DNA from: Methanocaldococcus sp.
GTDB taxonomy: Archaea; AGJL01; Methanococci; Methanococcales; Methanocaldococcaceae
Direction of reading: 5' to 3'
Assembly (NCBI RefSeq): GCF_024490875.1
Contig: NZ_JACCLX010000026.1
Span: 1-64,000 of the forward strand
Length of the DNA: 64,000 bases
Shown: piece after piece, positions 10,324 to 20,441 of the stretch
Layout of the letters: each line of letters starts with the position of its first letter
Position numbering within the stretch: the stretch's first letter is position 1
Notes under the pieces: generated by a model
What the model was told of the DNA's origin: nothing
The model's database searches: none
What the model saw: only the letters and a program-made list of their open reading frames with translations
Position numbers and translations under genes: made by a program

Positions 10324-11192
10324 TTACCAAACCTCCTATGTCTCCTTTGATATTCTCTTATAGCCCTTAAAAAATCAATTTTTCTAAATAATGGCCAGTA
10401 TATATCGCAAAAATATAACTCTGAATAGGAACTCTGCCAAATTAAAAAATTGCTAATTCTCTCTTCTCCAGAAGTTCTAATAATTAAATCTGGGTTTGGA
10501 TATTGTAAATCAGAAGTATATAGATGTTTATCTATTAATTCTTTGTCAATATCTTCTGGATCAATTTCTCCAATTTTAACTTTCCATGCTATCTTTTTAA
10601 CTGCGTCAATTATTTCCTGTTGTCCTCCATAGGCAATGGCGATATTTACAAAAAAATTGTTATAGTTTTTCGTTTTATTTTCAGCATATTTTATGGCTTT
10701 TTGAACATTTTCAGGTAATAAGTGAATTCTACCAATTGCTCTAACTCTAACTTTATATTTATGTATTTCTTTGTCATCAGCAATTTCATAAAACTTTTTT
10801 TCAAAGAGTTCCATAAGTTTATTAACTTCTTCCTTAGGTCTATTAAAATTTTCAGTTGAAAAAGCATATAATGTAACTACTTTAATCCCCAATTCTCTCG
10901 CCCATTTTAAAACCTCTCTAACTTTCTCAGCCCCTAAGTAGTGCCCATAATATTTATCCTTCCCATAAATTTCAGCAGTTCTTCTATTACCATCCATAAT
11001 TATGGCTATGTGTTTTGGTAAATTATCTTTATCAATAGATTCCTCTAATATTTTCTCGTAAATTTTTAAAATCTTTGACTTTTCCAAAAATTTATAAAAA
11101 TCTAAAACTACCCTTTTACCAATACTCTTTAATTTTTTGGTTAATTTATAGTTATTTTTTACATTAATTGAGCTATTTTTTGAATAAATCAA
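10320..11192 (-). CDS. uppS: Cis-prenyltransferase (undecaprenyl/polyprenyl diphosphate synthase)
   Basis: UppS-type enzymes elongate prenyl diphosphates to long polyprenols that carry sugars for glycosylation. The signature HIAIIMDGNRRTAE near residue 64 holds the catalytic aspartate, followed by FSTENFNRPKEEV, and the C-terminal LIIRTSGEERISNFL and YSELYFCDIYWP are also family motifs. The ~60-residue N-terminal extension is longer than in bacterial enzymes. I prefer the TTG at 11192, five bases after AGGTGA, over the GTG at 11201 that lies within that site. It overlaps the end of mtxX by 20 bases and the lipoprotein start by 4. Confidence 0.93.
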   Translation of the reverse strand: MIYSKNSSINVKNNYKLTKKLKSIGKRVVLDFYKFLEKSKILKIYEKILEESIDKDNLPKHIAIIMDGNRRTAEIYGKDKYYGHYLGAEKVREVLKWARELGIKVVTLYAFSTENFNRPKEEVNKLMELFEKKFYEIADDKEIHKYKVRVRAIGRIHLLPENVQKAIKYAENKTKNYNNFFVNIAIAYGGQQEIIDAVKKIAWKVKIGEIDPEDIDKELIDKHLYTSDLQYPNPDLIIRTSGEERISNFLIWQSSYSELYFCDIYWPLFRKIDFLRAIREYQRRHRRFGK

Positions 11193-11913
11193 AACTTTCA
11201 CCTGCTAAAAATTTGACAGCATTGTAATATCTCTCCCAATTAGCGTTTCTACTCGTATCTATAAAGTTTATATTTTTATCTGATAAAATAACTGCCCCAT
11301 ACCCATGAACTTTGCAAATTAATCCTAAGCATCTAAAAATAAGATTTCCAGAAATTCCATCAATACCTATAATAATATTGCAATCATCCTTTAAATATTC
11401 TTCTATTAATATACCTTTATGTATTATATTAAACTTACCTTTAAAATACTCTAAGATCTTTTCAGCTTCGTATATTGTCTCATCTACTATTTTATTTCTA
11501 CCTAAATCATTTAATCTTCCACCAGAGAGTAAAGCAACTTTTGGCTCAATATTATAGGATTTTAAAAATTTAATTGAATAATTAATAATTTTTATTTTGT
11601 CTTTTATTCTTTCATCTTTATTTTCAGATATATCATCAATGCCAACTGGTGAAAGTAAAAAAATATTGTTTGTGAAAGGGTTTTTTAAAATAGATGCTCT
11701 ATAAAATTTCCCTATTTTTTCTCTTAAATATGGAATAACTTTTGATGAAGATAAAGAACCTCTAATAGCCCCTTTCAATTCTTTTGATAATAATTTATCA
11801 ACCAATTCTTTTGCATTATCAATTAATACAACATCAATTCCCTCTTCTTTTAATTTATTGTATGCTTTTAAAATTTCTTCTTTATTTTCTTTTCCTAAAC
11901 CTATCGCATACAT
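11173..11913 (-). CDS. mtxX: Methanogenesis marker protein 4, MtxX (phosphotransacetylase-like)
   Basis: The ~246-residue protein belongs to the MtxX family (methanogenesis marker 4), present in nearly all methanogens and distantly related to the phosphate acetyl/butyryltransferases. Supporting segments are YAIGLGKENKEEIL at the start, KVALLSGGRLNDLGRN near 130 and IIIGIDGISGNLIFR near 180, the usual Pta-like glycine-rich positions. Its reaction is not established; an early proposal linked it to methyltransferases. The ATG at 11913 follows AGTGATAA; the longer form starting upstream would overlap the marker 12 gene. The gene lies between marker 12 and uppS. Confidence 0.85.
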   Translation of the reverse strand: MYAIGLGKENKEEILKAYNKLKEEGIDVVLIDNAKELVDKLLSKELKGAIRGSLSSSKVIPYLREKIGKFYRASILKNPFTNNIFLLSPVGIDDISENKDERIKDKIKIINYSIKFLKSYNIEPKVALLSGGRLNDLGRNKIVDETIYEAEKILEYFKGKFNIIHKGILIEEYLKDDCNIIIGIDGISGNLIFRCLGLICKVHGYGAVILSDKNINFIDTSRNANWERYYNAVKFLAGESFDLFKK

Positions 11914-11923
11914 AGTTATCACT

Positions 11924-12907
11924 TTAAAACTCCACTTCAATACCTAAAATATCTCTCTTCCCTTTTAAAATATCTTCTGCTATTAACGCCCCTCCAATTG
12001 CTCCACTCTCTCCATATAAAACATATATTTTATATTCAACAAATTCTTTAATTCTTTTTGGAATGTTTATAGGCTCTTTGAGAGTTCCAATAGATCCTGC
12101 TAAAACAACTCTCCTTTTGTTTTTATCTAACAAAGGTAATAAACTGTTAATTTCCATAGAAACACTTAAAATTAAACTGTCAATAGCCAACCTACAATTT
12201 TCATCAGTAAGGTAATTTTTAATAATTTCTTCTTTTGTATTTTCTACACCTTTGTAAAGTTTTGCTATTTTAACAACTCCTGCCTTAGAAAAAGCCTCAT
12301 TTGCCGTTATTTTTTTACTATCTATATCTCTAATCATCTCTAAATCAATAGGGCCGTGTAAAATACCTAATGCCCCTACACAGGCATCAAACCCTCCAAA
12401 AATTTTGCCATTTTTTATTAGCAAAGTTACAGTATTTGATGAAATGTCTGATAAAACAAAATCTTTAAATCCAAATAATTTGTGAGCATAATAAGAAATT
12501 GAAACTTTCTCTGGAGAGGCGATGTGGGAATATAACGCTCTAAATCTCCTATCTAAGCACTCTATTCCTCTATGTAGCCCTGGAATAACTACTGTTGGAA
12601 TATTTGATTCTTTAATTTCATCATAAACTTTTGTTCCTCCTCCAACCTTTTCTCCAGCCCCTTCTATGCTTAAAACTCCTCTGTTTTTGACTTTTTCTAT
12701 TGGTAGAATTTTGTTTATACCATCTCCCATTGAGTAAGTCAAAGCAATTAAATCAATATCCTCCAAAGAAACATGTTTTTTTAACTCATCTAAATAAGAT
12801 TTTTCTTTTAATTCACTCCTTTTTAATTTGAATATTATTTTTTTGTGATTATTTTTTATACATGTTGTAATTCCAGATGTTCCGTGATCTATGCCTACTG
12901 TTATCAT
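11924..12907 (-). CDS. Methanogenesis marker protein 12 (ASKHA-type ATPase fold)
   Basis: The protein of 327 residues from the ATG at 12907 (after AAGGTGA) starts with ITVGIDHGTSGITT, a phosphate-binding loop of the actin/Hsp70/sugar kinase superfamily. A second loop, VVLAGSIGT, lies near 290 and GESGAIGGALIAEDIL near the end. It matches methanogenesis marker 12, a family found in methanogens of unknown function; the fold suggests an ATP-dependent acyl or sugar kinase, or a chaperone-like ATPase. Ten bases separate it from mtxX, whose relatives handle acyl phosphates, so a shared small-molecule phosphate reaction is possible but unproved. Confidence 0.85.
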   Translation of the reverse strand: MITVGIDHGTSGITTCIKNNHKKIIFKLKRSELKEKSYLDELKKHVSLEDIDLIALTYSMGDGINKILPIEKVKNRGVLSIEGAGEKVGGGTKVYDEIKESNIPTVVIPGLHRGIECLDRRFRALYSHIASPEKVSISYYAHKLFGFKDFVLSDISSNTVTLLIKNGKIFGGFDACVGALGILHGPIDLEMIRDIDSKKITANEAFSKAGVVKIAKLYKGVENTKEEIIKNYLTDENCRLAIDSLILSVSMEINSLLPLLDKNKRRVVLAGSIGTLKEPINIPKRIKEFVEYKIYVLYGESGAIGGALIAEDILKGKRDILGIEVEF

Positions 12908-12981
12908 ACTCTTCACCTTATGTTCATTAATATAAATTAACATAAATTTTATATAGTTAAGTAGTTTAATTACCACTGGGG

Positions 12982-13746
12982 ATGAGTATGGAAAAATTCG
13001 ACATTTTAATGTCAATATTTTTAATAATAATATTTCTGTTCATATTTTTGCCAATTGTCTATATGTTAATAAATCCAGGAGATTTAAGAGTGTTGTTAGA
13101 TAATGAAGTTATAGATGCATTTAAAACGACATTGTTAGCTGGGACTGTATCTACATTAATAGCCTTAATCTTTGGAATTCCTACTGGATATATTTTGGCA
13201 AGATACGATTTTAAATTTAAAAATTTTGTTGAGGCTGTTTTTGATTTGCCAATGGCAATTCCTCATAGCGTTATTGGGATTTTAATATTATCTTTTATCT
13301 ATGGAGTTAATGTAATAAAGTTTATTGAAAATTATGTTGTTGATAACTTTTTTGGAATAGTTATTGTTTATCTATTCGTAGGGATTCCTTTTATGGTTAA
13401 TAGTATAAGAGATGGGTTTTTAAATGTAGATGAAGAAATTGAATATGTATCAAGAACTTTGGGGGCTTCAAAGATAAGGACATTTTTTGAAATTTCCCTA
13501 CCATTAATAAAAAATAATATTATTTCTGGAGTAATTTTAAGTTTTGCAAGAGGAATTAGTGAAGTTGGAGCATTATTAATAATTGCATACTATCCAAAAA
13601 CAGTTCCAGTTTTAATATTGGAGAGATTTATGAGTTTTGGTTTAAATGCATCGAAACCAATATCTGTAGCAATGATTATAGTTAGCATTATTTTGTTTGC
13701 AATACTTAGAATGCTAAGAAAACAGAGAATAAAAAATACTGGATAA
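12982..13746 (+). CDS. ABC transporter permease, molybdate/tungstate or sulfate type
   Basis: The 254-residue membrane protein has about six hydrophobic segments and the permease coupling motif EYVSRTLGASKIRTFFEISLPLI near residue 154, where it contacts the ATPase. It resembles ModB/WtpB permeases that import molybdate or tungstate, needed for formylmethanofuran and formate dehydrogenases. No substrate-binding protein is adjacent, so the ion is inferred. The ATG at 12982 directly follows GGGG; a second ATG 6 bases on is equally possible. It is divergent from the marker 12 gene, about 75 bases apart, and followed by the cognate ATPase after 30 bases. Confidence 0.85.
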   Translation: MSMEKFDILMSIFLIIIFLFIFLPIVYMLINPGDLRVLLDNEVIDAFKTTLLAGTVSTLIALIFGIPTGYILARYDFKFKNFVEAVFDLPMAIPHSVIGILILSFIYGVNVIKFIENYVVDNFFGIVIVYLFVGIPFMVNSIRDGFLNVDEEIEYVSRTLGASKIRTFFEISLPLIKNNIISGVILSFARGISEVGALLIIAYYPKTVPVLILERFMSFGLNASKPISVAMIIVSIILFAILRMLRKQRIKNTG

Positions 13747-13776
13747 AATAAAAAGTTAAAGTTAATAGGGATAAAG

Positions 13777-14673
13777 ATGCTTAAAGTTTGTAATCTATCA
13801 AAGATTTGGAAAGATTTTAAATTGAAAAATGTTTCTTTTGAAATAAGTAATGAATACTGCGTAATTTTAGGACCAAGTGGTGCGGGAAAGTCAGTTCTTA
13901 TAAAATGCATTGCAGGGATTCTAAAGGTAAACTCTGGGAAAATTATATTAAATAGTAGGGATATAACAAACCTACCTCCAGAAAAAAGAAATGTTGGATA
14001 TGTTCCACAAAATTATGCATTATTTCCAAATAAAAATGTATATAAAAACATTGCCTACGGTTTAATAATAAGGAAAGTTGATAAGTTAGAGATTGATAGA
14101 AAAGTTAAAGAAATTGCAGAATTTTTAAATATATCTCATCTATTAGACAGAGATATTAAAACATTGAGTGGAGGAGAGCAACAAAGAGTATCTTTAGCGA
14201 GGGCGTTAGTATTAAATCCATCTATTTTACTCTTAGATGAGCCAACTTCTGCATTAGATATTAGAATCAAAGAAAGCATAATATCAGAACTAAAAAAAAT
14301 AAAAGATATTCCTGTTTTGCATATAACTCACGATTTAGCAGAGGCAAGAACATTGGGAGAAAAAGTAGGCATATTTATGGACGGAGAACTTATAGCCTTT
14401 GGAGATAAGGATATATTAAAAAAACCTAATAATAGAAAAGTAGCAGAGTTCTTAGGATTTAATGTAATAGATAATGAGGCAATATCTCCTGAAGATGTAA
14501 TTATAAAAAATGGAAATGATGGAATAGTTATAAATGTTATTGACTATGGAAAGTATAAAAAGGTGTTCATTAAATATAAAAATTACTTAATCAAGTCATT
14601 TACAGAAATGGATTTAAATATTGGTGATAGAGTAGGTTTAGAGTTTAGAAATAAGATAAAATTATCTTCATAA
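13777..14673 (+). CDS. ABC transporter ATP-binding protein, partner of the upstream permease
   Basis: The 298-residue ATPase has the Walker A GPSGAGKS near residue 33, the Q-loop YVPQNYALFP near 75, the signature LSGGEQQRVSLARAL near 131, Walker B ILLLDEP near 150 and the switch histidine in HITHDLAEA. The last ~80 residues (from about 215) form a regulatory extension like the TOBE domain of ModC/WtpC ATPases, consistent with oxyanion sensing. It lies 30 bases after the permease and 16 before prs. The binding protein for this importer is not within the window. Confidence 0.88.
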   Translation: MLKVCNLSKIWKDFKLKNVSFEISNEYCVILGPSGAGKSVLIKCIAGILKVNSGKIILNSRDITNLPPEKRNVGYVPQNYALFPNKNVYKNIAYGLIIRKVDKLEIDRKVKEIAEFLNISHLLDRDIKTLSGGEQQRVSLARALVLNPSILLLDEPTSALDIRIKESIISELKKIKDIPVLHITHDLAEARTLGEKVGIFMDGELIAFGDKDILKKPNNRKVAEFLGFNVIDNEAISPEDVIIKNGNDGIVINVIDYGKYKKVFIKYKNYLIKSFTEMDLNIGDRVGLEFRNKIKLSS

Positions 14674-14680
14674 GAAATAA

Positions 14681-15544
<864 letters not shown>

Positions 15545-15562
15545 ACTTTTTATTTTATAATT

Positions 15563-16741
15563 TTATAAAAATCCTACAAACTTACCCAAGCAGTAGAAAA
15601 CACCAATAGATGCTCCTATATTAGAGAGAGTGGCCACTAACAAAACTTTAAATAAATTGTTGTTAAAAAGTTCTTTAATTGATTCAGCATTTAGTAAGCC
15701 AACTATATCCTTATCAGTTATTTCTCTATACTTTAACTCTACAAGTCCAGCAATAGTTCCAACAGCCGCTAAGGGTAGTGGGATTAGAGTAGTTATAGGT
15801 GCTGAAAGAAATGCTATCAATGCGGTTATTAACTTACCTCTCGCTAAAAGAACACCTAAAGCAGACAATCCACCAGTAAATAATACCCATTGAAATGTTA
15901 TCATCTTTAACAACTCTGGATTATTAAATGCATAGTATATAGCATATAAAAATATTAAAAATATAGTAAATGAAATTCCATAAGTTAAAATCTTTGTAAA
16001 TCTTTTATTTTTTCTCTTTACTTTTGTTAATTCATATATATCAATGTCTTCTCCATTTTCAAGTTGTTTTAAATATCTTATAACTCCTTCAACATGCCCA
16101 GCCCCAATTACGGCAACGATTGAATTTTTACCCTTACTAAGTTCAAATAACTCCTTAGCCATATATTTATCTCTCTCATCTACTAAAACCTCATATATAG
16201 TTGGAGAAATATCTTTTAACATCTTTGTAAATTTTTCAGGATTTTTAACCATCTCATTTAGTAAATTTTCATTAAGTTCCAAATTTTCCCCTTCAGTGTT
16301 TAATAAATTCCACAAAACTTTTATTTTTTCTCTAAAAGACATTTTGTCTAATAATCTTGATAATGTTATATCTATCTCTCTATCAATTAAATATATAGGA
16401 ATTCCATTTTTTTGTGCTATTTCTATGGATTTTTTCATTTCGCTTCCAGGATTTATACCAAAACTCTCTCCAATCTTTTTTTGTGAATTAGCCAAAATTA
16501 AATAAATAAAGAATTTTATAAAGTTTCCCTCCTTTAATACCTTTTTAACATCTATTTTTTTATTCTCCTCTGAAATTAAGGATAAAAATCTTTTATAATC
16601 AAGTTCTACTGCAACACCATCAGGATTTAAATTTGTAATAACTTCTTCAACCTCTTTAACGCTATCTTTAGAGACGTGAGCAGTTCCAATTAGGTAAATA
16701 TCGCATTCATTAACTCCATTAAATATTCTTATATGTTTCAA
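15563..16741 (-). CDS. TraB/PrgY family membrane protein
   Basis: The ~392-residue protein has an N-terminal TraB domain with the conserved YLIGTAHVSKDSVKEV near residue 15, AVELDYKRF near 45 and VAVIGAGHVEGV near 210, followed by four or five membrane segments from about residue 255 to the end (ISFTIFLIFLYAIYY, FQWVLFTGGLSALGV and others). The bacterial PrgY relative blocks a peptide pheromone, and the GTAH/GAGH histidines suggest a metalloprotease-like site (Tiki superfamily), but archaeal function is unknown. Start is the TTG at 16741 after AAGGTGGT. It converges on prs and follows truD. Confidence 0.85.
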   Translation of the reverse strand: MKHIRIFNGVNECDIYLIGTAHVSKDSVKEVEEVITNLNPDGVAVELDYKRFLSLISEENKKIDVKKVLKEGNFIKFFIYLILANSQKKIGESFGINPGSEMKKSIEIAQKNGIPIYLIDREIDITLSRLLDKMSFREKIKVLWNLLNTEGENLELNENLLNEMVKNPEKFTKMLKDISPTIYEVLVDERDKYMAKELFELSKGKNSIVAVIGAGHVEGVIRYLKQLENGEDIDIYELTKVKRKNKRFTKILTYGISFTIFLIFLYAIYYAFNNPELLKMITFQWVLFTGGLSALGVLLARGKLITALIAFLSAPITTLIPLPLAAVGTIAGLVELKYREITDKDIVGLLNAESIKELFNNNLFKVLLVATLSNIGASIGVFYCLGKFVGFL

Positions 16742-16797
16742 AACAACCACCTTTAATTTAAAACCTTAAATTTAATTTAAAATTTTAATAATATATT

Positions 16798-17988
16798 TTA
16801 TCTGAATCTTTTTTTAGTTTTAACTCCTAAGAATGCTCTTTTTATTATAATTGTTGCATAACTACCTTTTTCCAATTCATAACTTAAAGTTATTTTGTAT
16901 TTACCTTTATTTAATTCATCCTCTTCAAATTCACCAATATTTAAGTTTTTAGGTATTGATAAAATTTTCCTCTCAGTGTATATAAATCTACCGAAATCTC
17001 CTATATTGTTTAAATCTTCCATTGATAAAACTTCCCTTTTTAAAATTTTATCTATAATTTCTTTATGTTGTTCATTATATTCTATATCAGGGGCTATTGT
17101 TGGAAATTTTTTATCTTTTAGCGTTTCAAAAATCTCATTATCTATTTTCTTATAAAACATTAAAGTTCCTGCCTCATATTCGTAATAAATTCTATCTTCT
17201 TTGGGAATATAACTTATTAAAAGTTCTTTTACGCATTCATTCCATAGATAACTCTGATATGCCGCTACAAATATCTTTTTTAATCTATCATCAACATAAC
17301 TCAATGCTTTTTTGTAATCATTACTCTTTTTTAATTCTTTAACCATATTTACATATAATCTTGCCTTTATATTATTTTCTTTAATGTAGTTCCAAACTTT
17401 TTCCCAATCTCCCCAATTTTTATTTATAAATCTTTTTAAATCTTTTATTATCTTTTTTTCAGACTTTTTATACTTTGTTAATATTATTTTTACTGCCTCT
17501 TCATAATTTCCTTTTATAATTTCCTTTGCAATAAATTTTCTATCAAAAACGCTTCCAAATCTCTGACTATCAAAATAATTTGGTGCTCCATAATGTAAAT
17601 ATTTCAAATTTTTTTTAATTTTTGGAATATCATCTTTTTTTAATCCTCTAACAGTTATAGTAAATTTATTTCCTTCTAAATCCCCTAATAATAAAAATTT
17701 TGACTCCCCTACGAGGTCTAATTTTAAATTTATCTCATCTAAATGTAATTTTCCATATTTTTTTGGGATAGAGATATATTGAGTAGTTAATGCATGCTTA
17801 TCTTTCAATCCACAGTATCCAATATCTTTTAAGGGAATTCTAAATTTCTTAGAAATGTATGAAGATGCTTTTAAACTTTCAATGTTTCTCTTTGTTAATT
17901 TATATAAATAACATTTTTTTCCTGATATCTTATTAAAATCGATAATTTCTTCAACGATAAAATCCTCCGGTTTCATCCTAAGTTTCAT
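16798..17988 (-). CDS. truD: tRNA pseudouridine synthase TruD
   Basis: The 396-residue protein makes pseudouridine 13 in tRNA. The catalytic aspartate sits in IGYCGLKDKHALTTQ near residue 71, NKFTITVRGL and APNYFDSQRFG near 138 follow, and the TRUD insertion domain occupies roughly 155-310. Length matches other archaeal TruD proteins. I start at the ATG at 17988, which is preceded by GGTG, rather than an ATG 12 bases upstream. It is transcribed away from the tRNA-Val gene and is followed after 56 bases by the TraB gene. Confidence 0.92.
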   Translation of the reverse strand: MKLRMKPEDFIVEEIIDFNKISGKKCYLYKLTKRNIESLKASSYISKKFRIPLKDIGYCGLKDKHALTTQYISIPKKYGKLHLDEINLKLDLVGESKFLLLGDLEGNKFTITVRGLKKDDIPKIKKNLKYLHYGAPNYFDSQRFGSVFDRKFIAKEIIKGNYEEAVKIILTKYKKSEKKIIKDLKRFINKNWGDWEKVWNYIKENNIKARLYVNMVKELKKSNDYKKALSYVDDRLKKIFVAAYQSYLWNECVKELLISYIPKEDRIYYEYEAGTLMFYKKIDNEIFETLKDKKFPTIAPDIEYNEQHKEIIDKILKREVLSMEDLNNIGDFGRFIYTERKILSIPKNLNIGEFEEDELNKGKYKITLSYELEKGSYATIIIKRAFLGVKTKKRFR

Positions 17989-18077
17989 AATATACACCAT
18001 CTATAATTAAAATAAAAAAGTTAAAATAATTAAAATCATATTAAAATAAAGAAAAATCAAAGTATAGTTATAAAGAT

Positions 18078-18154
18078 TGGTGGGCTCGGCGGGATTTGAA
18101 CCCGCGACCACCGCCTTGTGAGGGCGGCATCATAGCCATCTAGACCACGAGCCC
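18078..18154 (-). tRNA. tRNA-Val (anticodon CAC)
   Basis: On the minus strand the sequence folds as a full cloverleaf: acceptor GGGCTCG pairs with CGAGCCC, the anticodon stem CCGCC/GGCGG closes the loop CTCACAA with anticodon CAC, and the T arm CGCGGGTTCAAATCCCGC is intact. The discriminator is A and CCA is encoded. No intron is seen. The high GC content stands out from the AT-rich flanks, as expected for stable RNAs in a hyperthermophile. Confidence 0.96.
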
Positions 18155-18206
18155 ATAGTAATTATTTAAAAAGTTACTGTTTGCCAATATAAAATTTTCC
18201 AACGCA

Positions 18207-18218
18207 ATATTTATATAC
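18207..18218 (+). promoter_or_regulatory. TATA box of the Ehb operon
   Basis: TATTTATATACT lies 52 bases before the first Ehb start codon and matches the archaeal TATA element TTTATATA. A transcript starting about 25 bases downstream would have a leader of about 25-30 bases. No other good candidate is present between the tRNA and the operon. Confidence 0.6.
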
Positions 18219-18269
18219 TTTTAGTTGTAATCTGTCATTAATGATAATGATAAATTTCTGGTGAAGGAA

Positions 18270-18626
18270 ATGGATTTTCAGATTGTTTCCTTTATAGCAT
18301 CAGGAATTTTAGTAATTATAGGGTTGTATGGAGTATTTTTTGTTGATAATATTTTGAAAAAAATAATAGCCTTAGAAATTATGGGAAGTGGAATAAATTT
18401 AGTTTTAATAACCATTGGATACAATGGAGGAACAATTCCTATAAAACTTCCAAATGTTCCAGTAGAGGTTTTTGCTAATAAATCTGCATATCCTTTAACT
18501 CAGGCATTGGTTTTAACCAACATAGTTATTGAAGCATCTATGCTTGCAGTAATGCTTGGAGTTTCTATAATTTTATATAAAAAGTATAAAACACTAAAAA
18601 GTTCTGTAATATTGAAAGAAGATTAA
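18270..18626 (+). CDS. ehbE: Energy-converting hydrogenase B subunit E (NuoK/MnhC-like)
   Basis: The 118-residue protein has three membrane segments and the NuoK/MnhC pattern, including KKIIALEIMGSGINLVLI and the PLTQALVLTNIVIEAS segment with a conserved glutamate. In Ehb, a membrane-bound [NiFe] hydrogenase that uses the ion gradient to reduce ferredoxin with H2 for carbon fixation, this subunit belongs to the Mrp-like ion module. The ATG at 18270 follows GGTGAAGG; the GTG at 18261 lies within that site. It is first in an operon of seven genes. The letter is assigned from order and similarity. Confidence 0.8.
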   Translation: MDFQIVSFIASGILVIIGLYGVFFVDNILKKIIALEIMGSGINLVLITIGYNGGTIPIKLPNVPVEVFANKSAYPLTQALVLTNIVIEASMLAVMLGVSIILYKKYKTLKSSVILKED

Positions 18627-18648
18627 TATAATTTTTTGAGGGGAGAGA

Positions 18649-20094
18649 ATGAATTATCTTCCAATGATAATTATATTTCCACTCATTATGGCAATAATAA
18701 TGAATTTACTGCATGGAAAGGAAAAGATAGTTAAATATCTAACATTTTTAATAGCAATTATTTTAATTATTCTTCCATTTATTGGGCAGTATGGATATTA
18801 CTACTTTGGAGGCTATGGAGTTCTTGATGGATGGGTTTCAGGGATTGCCTATTACTACAATCCATTAAAGCAGGTTGTTCTTGTAGTTTTAGCAATAATT
18901 GTTTCTCTTGTTTTAATTACAGGAATGGGAGAAAAATTAAAAAATAATATGTTTGTAACTCTCTCTTTAATGGGATTTGCAAGCGTTGCGGCAATGGTTT
19001 TAGCTGATGATCTATTTAACTTCTATGTATTTTTTGAAATAATATCAATTGTTCAAGTAGGATTATTATTCTTATCTGGAACTGAAGAGGCATATAAATC
19101 TGGATTAAGATATCTTATAATGGGGAATATTGCCGCTTCGTTAATGCTGTTAGGAATTGCCTTTTTATTGGCATCTACGGGAACTTTAAACATAACAGAT
19201 ATGAAAAAATATATTTTGTCTGACAATCCTATGATATATGGAGGTTTGTTACTATTAGTAGTAGGTTTAGCTTATGGTTCTGGACTTCCTCCATTCCACA
19301 ATGTTAAAGCAGACATATATGCAAAGGCAAAGGGATTTATTTCTGCAATACTGCAAACATATTCAAAATTTATATTAGTTGGATTTATGCTGATTATTTT
19401 AAAACTATTCAATGGATTGCCTTATTTTTCAGGAACTCATGCAGTTTTATTGGCATTGGGAATTTTAGCAATGGTGTTTGGAGTAGTAATGGCTCTATTA
19501 CAGAGTGATTATAAAAAACTTTTATCTTATCACGCTATAAGTCAGGCGGGATATGTTGCCACAGGATTGGCATTAGGAACGCCTTTGGGAATAGTTGCTG
19601 GAATTTTTCACGCAATAAACCACGTTATTTATAAAAGTGCCTTGTTTTTGGGGGCGTATATTGTAAGCCATAAAAAAGGTAGTGATTTACACAAGTTGGG
19701 GGGGTTATTACCAATAATACCTTCTGTTGCGTTTATGGTTTTGTGTGCTAAACTTGCCATTTCAGGAGTTCCACCATTTAATGGGTTTCAGAGTAAATGG
19801 ATGCTTGCTCAGGCGGCAATGCAAGTAAATATGCCAGAAATAGCTATAATAATGATAATTGTTAGTATTGGAACTTTTGTTTCTATGATGAAGGCATTCT
19901 ATTTGATATATTTAAAGCCAGTTGATGAAGAGACTATAAAAGAATATCAAAGTAAGGGAGTTCCTAAACTTGCAATATTTAGTTTATTTATATTAACATC
20001 ATTGTGTATAATCCTTGGAATTTATCCAGAGATCGTAACAAAGTATCTTTTTAACTATGCAAATGAATTGGGAGTTTCTTATTGTTTAAAATAA
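18649..20094 (+). CDS. ehbF: Energy-converting hydrogenase B subunit F (NuoN/MrpD-like ion pump)
   Basis: The 481-residue protein spans the membrane about 14 times and is the proton or sodium pumping subunit of the antiporter type. Conserved features are the glutamate-bearing FFEIISIVQVGLLFL near 128, LPPFHNVKADIYAKAKGF near 213 with the lysine of the channel, and the KLLSYHAISQAGYVATG and FHAINHVIYKSALFLGA segments near 290-330 typical of NuoL/M/N proteins. Start ATG follows GAGGGGAG. It sits second in the Ehb operon, 22 bases after ehbE. Confidence 0.9.
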   Translation: MNYLPMIIIFPLIMAIIMNLLHGKEKIVKYLTFLIAIILIILPFIGQYGYYYFGGYGVLDGWVSGIAYYYNPLKQVVLVVLAIIVSLVLITGMGEKLKNNMFVTLSLMGFASVAAMVLADDLFNFYVFFEIISIVQVGLLFLSGTEEAYKSGLRYLIMGNIAASLMLLGIAFLLASTGTLNITDMKKYILSDNPMIYGGLLLLVVGLAYGSGLPPFHNVKADIYAKAKGFISAILQTYSKFILVGFMLIILKLFNGLPYFSGTHAVLLALGILAMVFGVVMALLQSDYKKLLSYHAISQAGYVATGLALGTPLGIVAGIFHAINHVIYKSALFLGAYIVSHKKGSDLHKLGGLLPIIPSVAFMVLCAKLAISGVPPFNGFQSKWMLAQAAMQVNMPEIAIIMIIVSIGTFVSMMKAFYLIYLKPVDEETIKEYQSKGVPKLAIFSLFILTSLCIILGIYPEIVTKYLFNYANELGVSYCLK

Positions 20095-20107
20095 GTTAGG
20101 TGATTTT

Positions 20108-20428
20108 ATGGACTATGACAAATTTCAAAAAGAGTTAGATAAAGATTCACATGGCGATGGAATTACTGTTGGAGCAGTGTTTGCTGGAGAATACACATTA
20201 TACTTATTGTTTATATTTGGCTCTATAATTATTGGTAGAATATATGGAAAAACATTAATGACTTTATTTGGTTTAGCCACCTTAGCTTTCTCTCTATCTG
20301 TATCTCCTTTAATTTTTAGGTTTAAAAAGGAAAATTCAAATGCTATAAATTATCAACTATTCTGGCTCTCCATATTTTTGGGAGCAATAGCCTTCTGCAT
20401 TTATATGACCAACTTTGAGTTTATGTAA
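20108..20428 (+). CDS. ehbG: Energy-converting hydrogenase B subunit G, small membrane protein
   Basis: The 106-residue protein has a polar N-terminus of about 28 residues and three hydrophobic segments (YTLYLLFIFGSIIIG, LMTLFGLATLAFSLSV, FWLSIFLGAIAFCIYM). It is recognised mainly from its place between EhbF and the MnhB-like subunit in an Ehb operon. Function within the complex is unknown. The ATG follows TAGGTGATTTT. It lies 13 bases after ehbF and 13 before the next gene, so translation is probably coupled. Confidence 0.7.
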   Translation: MDYDKFQKELDKDSHGDGITVGAVFAGEYTLYLLFIFGSIIIGRIYGKTLMTLFGLATLAFSLSVSPLIFRFKKENSNAINYQLFWLSIFLGAIAFCIYMTNFEFM

Positions 20429-20441
20429 TTAGGGTGGTAAA

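Noticed and set aside
12982-14673. A complete molybdate/tungstate ABC importer
   Set aside because: Only permease and ATPase are present; without the binding protein the substrate stays an inference.
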